A stretch of 8,572 nt of DNA from Clostridia bacterium (GTDB lineage: Bacteria; Bacillota; Clostridia; Oscillospirales; Acutalibacteraceae), in assembly GCA_017454565.1 (NCBI GenBank), contig JAFTCS010000041.1, positions 1 through 8,572 of the forward strand, in the 5' to 3' direction. Position numbers and translations under genes: made by a program. Shown in pieces: positions 1 to 5,364 of the stretch (its first letter is position 1; each line of letters opens with the position of its first letter). The notes under the pieces were generated by a model, which saw only the letters and a list, made by a program, of their open reading frames with translations, searched no databases and was not told where the DNA came from.

Positions 1-115
1 CGGTCCACCCATCCAGAATACCCATTTTTACAACGATGGGCTCCTCAGCCAGGGCAGTGGTCAGCCCTGTGAGGCACAGCAGTAAAGCAAGCGTTAACGA
101 AAGCATCTTTTTCAT
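1..115 (-). CDS. N-terminal fragment of an exported protein, cut by the window edge
   Basis: The first 38 codons of a leftward gene are visible; the rest lies outside the window. The start is an ATG at 113-115, preceded by an AAGGGA-type ribosome binding site about 7 bases away. The product begins MKKM, followed by a Leu-rich hydrophobic stretch and TTALA-EE, a classical signal peptidase I cleavage site after about residue 25. There is a Cys inside the hydrophobic core, but no proper lipobox, so a secreted or wall-associated protein is likelier than a lipoprotein. The mature start reads EEPIVVKMGILDGWT, which is too little to name a family. It lies 115 bases downstream of the beta-helix lipoprotein gene on the same strand with no leftward terminator between them, so co-transcription is possible. 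I saw no clear promoter of its own in 116-230. Confidence 0.7.
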   Translation of the reverse strand, partial: MKKMLSLTLALLLCLTGLTTALAEEPIVVKMGILDGWT

Positions 116-184
116 TCTTGTTCCCTTTTTCAACACTTTCCTTTACTAAAACATCGTACTCACCGCTTTCATTTGTTTTGTTAT

Positions 185-224
185 GTGCCCCGCTGCGTTA
201 TCTGTCTGCTGCGGGGCATTTTTT
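185..224 (+). terminator. Rightward-facing intrinsic terminator between two leftward genes
   Basis: TGCCCCGC at 186-193 pairs perfectly with GCGGGGCA at 211-218, and T219-T224 form the U-tract, so the polarity is plus strand. Read on the minus strand the hairpin is followed by CACATAAC, with no U-tract. It therefore does not look like the terminator of the minus-strand lipoprotein gene ending at 231, even though it sits just downstream of it. The transcript that it would end is not apparent. Confidence 0.6.
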
Positions 225-230
225 GCGGTA

Positions 231-1769
231 TTACCAGCCGCCTCTCATGCCGCCCATGCCGCCCATGCCGCCTCTGCCGCCGCCCATCATGGACTGCGGG
301 ATAGAGTTGACCTGACTGCCGTTGATTATGATCGTACCGCCGTTGTACTGAGCCGAACCGTCATAATCGAAGGATGACATCGTAGCAGTAATGTTGATAG
401 TGCCGCCGTTTACAATGATGTTGCCGTTTGCATCCACTGCGTCGGTATCGCCCTGACCCATTACGATAGTCGTATTGCCGCCATTGAAGATTATTGTCGG
501 AGTGCCGAAGCTGTTGCTCTTGCGGGTAGCGTTTATACCGTCGTCAGATGCCGTAATGCTGATGTCGCCGCCGTTTATAAGTACATAAGTTGCTTCAATT
601 CCCTCTGAGGATGTCAGGTTGAATGTTCCGCCGTCGATCTGCACGAATGTCGTGCCCTGAATGGAGTCGCTTGAAGCTCTGATGTTGAACGTGCCGTTCT
701 GAATGTAGATCCATCCTACGGTGTCATCATCGTCGTTTTCGCTGTGGAAAGCGTCCTTGGAACTGTTTATCTCGAAGGTGCCGTCATAAACCGAGATAGA
801 ATCGTTGGCCTCAATGCTGTCCTTGGCTGAGGTGATCTTGTAGGTTCCGCCGGTGATCTTTATATCATCTTTGCCGGAAATACCGTTTCCTGCCGTTGAA
901 TTTATTACCAGTGTACCTGTACCGTTAAGTACCAGGTCATCCTTTGAATAAATAACCGCATCGGTGTTGGTGTCGCCGTCAGATGTGAAAGCACCTGTTA
1001 CCGAAAGAGTATTGGTACTGTCTGTGGTAGTTACGAAAACCTTGTCAGCAGACACAACATAGATAACCGGGAAACTGTCGTTGGTCACGTCCAGACCGTC
1101 AAGAACAAGCTGAACCTTGCTTTCCTTATCGGCTTCAACTCTGACAGTGAAGTTTGATGCGCTTCCGCTGATTACATAAACGCCTGCTTCGGTAACGGTA
1201 ACGGTCTTTCCGCTTTCGGCTGTGATGCTTGTGGAATCGCTGATATCCGCTGTCTGGGCAAGGTCACGGTCGCTGAACAGATCGGAAGTATCGACCATGC
1301 TCTCAGCAGATACGGCCGTGCTGCCTGAAGAGTTTCCTGTGTTTCCGCTGTTGCCGGAATCGGATGAGGGCTGAGTGTCGGGAACACGCTGATCGGTTGT
1401 GCCGGGTGTGAAGTTATTTGATGTGCCTGAGCTGTTGCCGGAATTGTCCTCTGTTGAGGGTATGCTCTCCGACTGAGTCTGAGTCTTTGTGTGTTTCTTA
1501 AAGCCGTTTGATGTATCAGCCGCAGAGCTGCTGCCCTGATCTGTTGCTGCACTGCCTGAACTTGCCTGCTCTGTTTTTGATGTACCGTTCACGGTGCTTT
1601 CTCCTGTACCGGAGAAGATATCGTCAGCGCTGAGACTGCTGCTGTCACTTGCTGTAGACTGTACTGCCGATGTCGGCGCTGAGTCGCTGCCGTTTGAGTT
1701 TGTTGAGCAGGCTGCCATTGTGCAGACCAGTAATGCTGTCATAATAATAGCGGTTGTTTTCTTTAACAT
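231..1769 (-). CDS. Lipoprotein with beta-helix carbohydrate-binding domain (DUF4353/Cthe_2159 type)
   Basis: This is a 512-residue surface lipoprotein. Residues 1-20 are a lipoprotein signal peptide with lipobox MAAC, and Cys21 is the expected lipid anchor. Residues about 22-155 are a Ser/Thr/Asn/Gly-rich, low-complexity linker. From about 185 to 490 there are repeated beta-helix coils of roughly 20 residues with the pattern GGTY/GTF-x-I-x-S-(S/A)-x-D-(S/A/G)-I, for example around 307-320, 329-340, 359-370, 380-391 and 400-412. Residues 496-512 form a Gly/Met/Arg tail ending in Trp. Cthe_2159, the characterised member of this family, is a calcium-binding parallel beta-helix that binds cellulose and polygalacturonate; a polysaccharide ligand here is an inference. 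The start at 1769 is chosen over an upstream in-frame ATG at 1916 because it has AAGGAGGT 7 bases upstream and begins a proper signal peptide, whereas the longer version would run through the promoter. It is probably monocistronic or co-transcribed with the left-edge gene. Confidence 0.85.
   Translation of the reverse strand: MLKKTTAIIMTALLVCTMAACSTNSNGSDSAPTSAVQSTASDSSSLSADDIFSGTGESTVNGTSKTEQASSGSAATDQGSSSAADTSNGFKKHTKTQTQSESIPSTEDNSGNSSGTSNNFTPGTTDQRVPDTQPSSDSGNSGNTGNSSGSTAVSAESMVDTSDLFSDRDLAQTADISDSTSITAESGKTVTVTEAGVYVISGSASNFTVRVEADKESKVQLVLDGLDVTNDSFPVIYVVSADKVFVTTTDSTNTLSVTGAFTSDGDTNTDAVIYSKDDLVLNGTGTLVINSTAGNGISGKDDIKITGGTYKITSAKDSIEANDSISVYDGTFEINSSKDAFHSENDDDDTVGWIYIQNGTFNIRASSDSIQGTTFVQIDGGTFNLTSSEGIEATYVLINGGDISITASDDGINATRKSNSFGTPTIIFNGGNTTIVMGQGDTDAVDANGNIIVNGGTINITATMSSFDYDGSAQYNGGTIIINGSQVNSIPQSMMGGGRGGMGGMGGMRGGW
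246..272. repeat. 9-bp perfect tandem repeat, three copies, coding
   Basis: CATGCCGCC occurs three times head to tail at 246-254, 255-263 and 264-272. On the minus strand it encodes Gly-Gly-Met units in the C-terminal tail of the lipoprotein. Short perfect in-frame repeats like this can gain or lose units by replication slippage without breaking the frame. Confidence 0.9.
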
Positions 1770-1776
1770 AGTGATG

Positions 1777-1784
1777 ACCTCCTT
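1777..1784 (-). promoter_or_regulatory. Ribosome binding site that fixes the lipoprotein start
   Basis: AAGGAGGT on the minus strand lies 7 bases upstream of the ATG at 1767-1769. It is a near-perfect anti-16S match and decides the start in favour of the 512-residue form. Confidence 0.9.
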
Positions 1785-1841
1785 ATGTTCTCTGCCGTCA
1801 GCCTTTGGCTTCCGGTGTTTGTTGTTCTTTGTTATGTCTGT

Positions 1842-1847
1842 ATTATA
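1842..1847 (-). promoter_or_regulatory. Probable -10 box of the lipoprotein gene
   Basis: A perfect TATAAT lies on the minus strand, giving a start site near 1835 and a leader of about 65 bases. No strong -35 box is present at 16-18 bases; ATGACT is found 15 bases upstream. A palindrome GGAATATTCC at 1893-1902 lies further upstream. The promoter sits between the gpsA terminator and the gene, as expected for an independent transcription unit. Confidence 0.5.
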
Positions 1848-1917
1848 CTGTGCATTTATGGAAGTCATGGGGAATGAATTAGGAATCCGTGTGGAATATT
1901 CCCAAAAGATATTCAAT

Positions 1918-1948
1918 AAAAAAGCCGGCAGAATATTATTCTACCGAC
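1918..1948 (-). terminator. Intrinsic terminator after gpsA
   Basis: On the minus strand an 11-bp stem (GTCGGTAGAAT with ATTCTGCCGGC, two G-U wobbles) closes a 3-base loop and is followed directly by six T residues. It lies about 70 bases past the gpsA stop codon and upstream of the lipoprotein promoter, so it separates the two units. A further small inverted repeat, CCAGCG-TGA-CGCTGG at 1969-1983, lies between gpsA and this terminator and lacks a U-tract. Confidence 0.85.
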
Positions 1949-2019
1949 ATTATTATTTGATATTCCATCCAGCGTGACGCTGGCCCCCTGTTCGCGTTGA
2001 TAGTTTAATATAACCAAAA

Positions 2020-2979
2020 TTAAAACTCCGTCTTTATACTGCGCAGGAACAGGTCGGAAAGACCTCTTTCTGCGGTGATCTCGCCGTCAATGACGCTCTT
2101 TACCGTAGTACAGATCGGAAGATCGACCTCGTACTTCTCACCAAGAAAAACAAGAGCCTTAGTGGTGTCAACGCCCTCTGCAAGCAGACCGAACTTTTCA
2201 TTCTTCACAAGCATTTCACCGAAACGCCGGTTATGACTGTATGGTGAAAACAGAGTTGCTTCGTAGTCACCAAGATGACACAGCCCGTAAGCGGAAAGCT
2301 CATTTCCGCCCATGGCCTTTATCAGCCTGGATATCTCACGGGTACCCCTTGACATAAGAGCACCTTTCAGGGATGAAAGATTCAGACCGTCAAGCATTCC
2401 GGCAGCAATGCCTATTGTGTTTTTGGCAGCCGCCCCTATTTCGGTGCCTATAAGGTCATTTCCGACATAGAAACGTATAAGCTCACTGGAAAATTCGTGT
2501 ATAAGAAAATGCTTCAGGTCATCGTGCCGCGAATCTATGACCATACAGTTGGGTATACCTCTGCTGAAATCCTGCGGATGACCCGGCCCTACCCATACGG
2601 CCACCTTAGTCTGCTCGGGAACGAACTCTTCAACGACCTCGGTAAGCCTTTTACCCGTATTGACCTCTATGCCCTTCATGCAAAGAACTATCTTCTTATT
2701 GCTGATGTCAAATTTGCTCAGGCTGGGAATAAATGAGCGCAGCGCCTGTGCGCTGATAGAAATAATCATGACTTCTGCACTGTCAACAGCATATTGAAGA
2801 TCATCGGTAATATTTATGCTGTCTCTGAATGTAAGCATATTGTTTTTGCGGGTGTCACGCAGCTCTATAAACTGCGGAGCATCGCTGAGACCCCATATAT
2901 TAACATTATGACCGATCTTATCAAGGTACCAGCCGATAAACGAACCCCATCGGCCGCAGCCCAGTAAAGAAATATTCAT
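2020..2979 (-). CDS. gpsA: NAD(P)H-dependent glycerol-3-phosphate dehydrogenase, divergent clade
   Basis: This cytosolic enzyme reduces dihydroxyacetone phosphate to sn-glycerol-3-phosphate for phospholipid synthesis. The 319 residues include the N-terminal nucleotide-binding loop GCGRWG (residues 7-12), the conserved KGIE with Lys102, the AAAKNTIGIAAGMLDGL segment holding the presumed catalytic Lys186, and the substrate-binding NRRFG at 250-254. It differs from the usual GpsA in carrying GPGHPQDF at 131-138, where most members have GPS-(F/H)-A-x-E, and CHLGDYEAT where GLGDLxxT is usual. It is also about 20 residues shorter than the E. coli enzyme. The fold and catalytic lysines are kept, so I expect the same reaction. 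The ribosome binding site is weak (GGGGG, about 5-7 bases upstream). The gene has its own extended -10 promoter and a terminator. A member of the same dehydrogenase superfamily acting on another substrate is less likely but possible. Confidence 0.9.
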   Translation of the reverse strand: MNISLLGCGRWGSFIGWYLDKIGHNVNIWGLSDAPQFIELRDTRKNNMLTFRDSINITDDLQYAVDSAEVMIISISAQALRSFIPSLSKFDISNKKIVLCMKGIEVNTGKRLTEVVEEFVPEQTKVAVWVGPGHPQDFSRGIPNCMVIDSRHDDLKHFLIHEFSSELIRFYVGNDLIGTEIGAAAKNTIGIAAGMLDGLNLSSLKGALMSRGTREISRLIKAMGGNELSAYGLCHLGDYEATLFSPYSHNRRFGEMLVKNEKFGLLAEGVDTTKALVFLGEKYEVDLPICTTVKSVIDGEITAERGLSDLFLRSIKTEF

Positions 2980-3012
2980 ATTGTCGCCCCCGAAATAATA
3001 TTATGCTTTATG

Positions 3013-3018
3013 ATTATA
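3013..3018 (-). promoter_or_regulatory. Extended -10 promoter of gpsA
   Basis: The minus strand reads TGC-TATAAT, a perfect -10 with the TG extension, about 34 bases upstream of the gpsA ATG. No good -35 is visible, which is usual for extended -10 promoters. The box is flanked and partly overlapped by an inverted repeat, TATGCT (3002-3007) and AGCATA (3018-3023). Confidence 0.6.
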
Positions 3019-3077
3019 GCATACATGGGATAAAAAATCTACAAAAAAATGTAAGTTGATATGTACAGGATACAAAA

Positions 3078-3824
3078 TCATATCTCAAAAGGCTCTGCGC
3101 CCTCTTCGCCGTCCTCGTCGCCGAATCCGGGAATATCACTCGTTTCGATCTTGTCGCCGGTAAGGAATTCGATAGAGCGTTCAATGCTGTCTTTGGAGTT
3201 CCCCCATGAAAGTCCTGCGCTGCGGTAATCAAACATTTTGCAGAAATGTGAGATGTCATTTTTCAGCTCAACAAGATAACCGCCGGTGAGTCTTGACGTC
3301 TCCTCGTAAAAAGCCTGCAGGCTCTTGCCCAGCCCCTTCTGATCTACATTCATAAGCAGGTAGAAGTGTTCGAGACATATAAATTTCTGCTCGGCGTAAA
3401 GCTGGCGGAACTCAGGCTCGCTTATCCACATTGCGTGTACTATGCGAACCATGTTTTCCATGTTATCCTTTATGTCCCGGCAGATAAAGCAGTCCCTGAG
3501 CATGGTTTCAAGAGCTGCCATACGCTTCTTGTCAGGCTTGCCGCCCGGTGAAGGAGGTACCAGCGTTTCGGATATCTGCTGCAGGTGGCTTTCAAGTATC
3601 AGAGCGTTTGAAAGCCTCTTGCCCTGTTTTACCATCATGGAAAAATGACGGTAACAGAAGCCCTGCTCGTTTGTCCTGACCCGCACCATAGGTTCCATCA
3701 TGGCTGAGCCTGTTACGTAGTCTGCCTTTCTCTCTTCAAGCATGTCCCTCATTCTGCACATAGGACAGCCGTCTTTGGGCATGAAAACGTCATTGATAGG
3801 TATGCTGCAAATGTTCTCTTTCAT
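3078..3824 (-). CDS. DUF6062-like Cys/His protein of unknown function
   Basis: This is a soluble 248-residue protein with no signal peptide or membrane segment. I match it to the DUF6062 family of Firmicutes from memory of the motif pattern; no function is known to me. It has a clear twofold design. The first half holds C20-x2-C23 and, 33 residues on, C57-x2-H60 (GFCYRHF). The second half holds C112-x2-C115 and, 34 residues on, C150-x2-H153 (FICLEHF). Each CxxH is followed by a similar helix-like stretch. This suggests two equivalent metal sites (zinc would be the plain guess) in a duplicated fold. A further His194-Cys195 precedes a KMFDYR motif, and the C-terminus is acidic (GDEDGEEGAE). The start ATG at 3824 has only a modest AAAGG site 12 bases upstream. 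Upstream DNA is AT-rich with TATATT/TATTAT -10 candidates, but none has a matching -35. It lies 98 bases upstream of gpsA, which has its own promoter. Confidence 0.75.
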   Translation of the reverse strand: MKENICSIPINDVFMPKDGCPMCRMRDMLEERKADYVTGSAMMEPMVRVRTNEQGFCYRHFSMMVKQGKRLSNALILESHLQQISETLVPPSPGGKPDKKRMAALETMLRDCFICRDIKDNMENMVRIVHAMWISEPEFRQLYAEQKFICLEHFYLLMNVDQKGLGKSLQAFYEETSRLTGGYLVELKNDISHFCKMFDYRSAGLSWGNSKDSIERSIEFLTGDKIETSDIPGFGDEDGEEGAEPFEI

Positions 3825-3882
3825 CGCGTATCACTGCCTTTCAAATATAATATAAAAAAGAATTCCATTTTTCCGCTGTATG

Positions 3883-3891
3883 TGTTATAAT
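3883..3891 (+). promoter_or_regulatory. Extended -10 promoter of the PAP2 gene
   Basis: TGT-TATAAT gives a perfect -10 with TG extension and a start site near 3898, leaving a leader of about 20 bases before the ATG at 3918. The 93-base gap 3825-3917 is shared with the divergent DUF6062-like gene, whose promoter must lie in the same AT-rich stretch. Confidence 0.65.
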
Positions 3892-3917
3892 GTTAACGAC
3901 AAAACGGAGGTGCTATT

Positions 3918-4481
3918 ATGGACTGGGAGTTTACTTTGCTTAACTATATTCAGGACAACGTCAGAACCGATTTTCTTGACAAGCTTATGCCGATAATTTC
4001 TTTTATGGGCAAGCTGTCGCTTATATGGATCATAATTGCCATAGCTTGTTTGTGCTTTAAAAAGACAAGGAAGGCAGGACGCAGTCTGGCGTTCGACATG
4101 ATATTCAACCTGATTGCCGGAAGCCTGATAATTAAATCCATCGTTCATCGCACAAGGCCATGTATACTTGACAAAACGGTAGAGCTTATCTCAAGTGTAC
4201 CTTTTGATTCTTCTTTCCCTTCGGGACACACAATGTATGCCTTCGGAGCAGCTACCATTCTGATGATCTACAACAAATGGCTGGGGCTTGCAGGATATCT
4301 GTTTGCGATACTCATGGGTTTTTCGAGAATGTACCTGTATGTTCACTTCCCTACCGATGTGCTTTTCGGCGCGGTATTCGGAATAGTATTTGCGATAACA
4401 GCCTACAAAATCGAGGGCATGCTGTTTGACAGGGACAAACCCCTTTTCAGGCTCAGATCCCGCAGTAAAGCGCAGCAGTGA
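3918..4481 (+). CDS. PAP2-family membrane phosphatase
   Basis: This 187-residue integral membrane protein is of the type-2 phosphatidic acid phosphatase family, which removes phosphate from lipid or isoprenyl phosphates (phosphatidate, phosphatidylglycerophosphate or undecaprenyl pyrophosphate). All three signature motifs are intact: K73-x6-R80-P81; PSGH at 101-104, where His104 is the family general acid; and S136-R137-x5-H143-x3-D147, where His143 is the family nucleophile. About five hydrophobic segments are visible, at roughly 24-47, 57-73, 105-118, 123-139 and 148-166, followed by a basic tail. The start is well supported: GGAGGT lies 6-8 bases upstream. Members of this family cannot be assigned to one substrate from sequence alone. 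It is the only rightward gene in the window. Its last 29 bases overlap the end of rsmA on the other strand, and no terminator is visible after it. Confidence 0.88.
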   Translation: MDWEFTLLNYIQDNVRTDFLDKLMPIISFMGKLSLIWIIIAIACLCFKKTRKAGRSLAFDMIFNLIAGSLIIKSIVHRTRPCILDKTVELISSVPFDSSFPSGHTMYAFGAATILMIYNKWLGLAGYLFAILMGFSRMYLYVHFPTDVLFGAVFGIVFAITAYKIEGMLFDRDKPLFRLRSRSKAQQ

Positions 4482-5331
4482 TATCTGCAAACTGCTGCAT
4501 CGTCATTTCTTCGGCTCTTGCATTTGCGGGTATACCTGCTTTTGCAAGGGCTTCATTTATTTCTGCCTTAGGCTTTGACAGCCCCGCACTAAGGGAATTT
4601 GAAAGCGTTTTTCTTCTCTGCAGAAATGACGCCCGCACCACCTTAAAGAACAGCTTTTCCTTAAAGAACAGCTTTTCGTCCGCCGCCGTTATGGGCGGCT
4701 CTTTTAATATATTGAGCCTTATTACGGCAGATTCAACCTTCGGAGCGGGAATGAAGCTGCCGGGAGATACTCTGAAAAGCATCTCAGGCTCACAGTAGTA
4801 GTGAACAGCCGCGCTTATTGCTCCCGACGCGCGTGTACCCGGAAGTGCGCATATTCTGTCGGCTGCTTCCTTCTGCACCATAACGGTGATCGCCTTTACA
4901 GGCAGGCGCTCTTCAAGCAGCCGCATCAGTATGGGTGAAGTGATGTAATACGGCAGATTGGCGCATATAACCACCTCGCTATCCGGGAATTCCTCACGGA
5001 TGAGCTTATGAAAATCAAGCTTCATGGCGTCATCATTTATTACCGTTACATTCCGGTGTTCGCTGAGAGTTTCAGCTAAAACGGGCAAAAGGCGCTTGTC
5101 CAGTTCAACCGCCACCACCTTATATGAGCGCTGAGCAAGCTCATTTGTCAGAACACCCGCACCGGGACCTATCTCTATCACGCCGGTATTTTCATCGGCG
5201 CCGCACATTTCGGACATTTTCGGGCATACCGTGGGATTTACCAGAAAATTCTGTCCCAGTGCCTTTGAAAAGGTAAAACCATGCCTTGAAAGAACACCCT
5301 TTATGTAGTTGATATCCGTAAGCTTACTCAT
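4453..5331 (-). CDS. rsmA: 16S rRNA (adenine-N6)-dimethyltransferase RsmA
   Basis: RsmA (KsgA) dimethylates two adjacent adenines near the 3' end of 16S rRNA, using S-adenosylmethionine, late in small-subunit assembly. Hallmarks in the 292 residues are the N-terminal FSKALGQNFL (21-30), SAM motif I EIGPGAGVLT (53-62), the catalytic NLPYY (125-129), FIPAPKVESAV (193-203) and RASFLQRRKTL (233-243 region) opening the C-terminal rRNA-binding domain. An unusual in-frame doubling of six residues (KEKLFF, around 219-230) directly precedes that last motif and comes from an 18-bp perfect tandem repeat. The start ATG at 5331 has AAAGGA 8 bases upstream. It follows trkH by 33 bases on the same strand and is probably the distal gene of a trkA-trkH-rsmA transcript. 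Its 3' end overlaps the convergent PAP2 gene. Confidence 0.95.
   Translation of the reverse strand: MSKLTDINYIKGVLSRHGFTFSKALGQNFLVNPTVCPKMSEMCGADENTGVIEIGPGAGVLTNELAQRSYKVVAVELDKRLLPVLAETLSEHRNVTVINDDAMKLDFHKLIREEFPDSEVVICANLPYYITSPILMRLLEERLPVKAITVMVQKEAADRICALPGTRASGAISAAVHYYCEPEMLFRVSPGSFIPAPKVESAVIRLNILKEPPITAADEKLFFKEKLFFKVVRASFLQRRKTLSNSLSAGLSKPKAEINEALAKAGIPANARAEEMTMQQFADITAALYCGI
4641..4677. repeat. 18-bp perfect tandem duplication inside rsmA
   Basis: CTTAAAGAACAGCTTTTC occurs at 4642-4659 and again at 4660-4677, with one further matching base on the left. Being a multiple of three, it adds six residues to RsmA without a frameshift. Related RsmA proteins normally have one LFFKVVRA-type segment here. 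Confidence 0.95.
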
Positions 5332-5364
5332 GTAAAAGATCCTTTTCTGTTTGGTGTAAAAATA

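Noticed and set aside
183..377. Plus-strand Ala/His-rich frame near the left edge
   Set aside because: It is an antisense shadow of the Gly/Met tail repeat and starts inside a terminator hairpin.
1770..1916. 49-residue N-terminal extension of the lipoprotein
   Set aside because: It would cover the TATAAT at 1842-1847 and bury the signal peptide. The downstream ATG has a near-perfect ribosome binding site.
3036..3077. Terminator after the DUF6062-like gene
   Set aside because: There is a T7 run on the minus strand at about 3043-3049, but the only stem before it is about 4-5 weak A/T-rich pairs, which is not enough to call a terminator.
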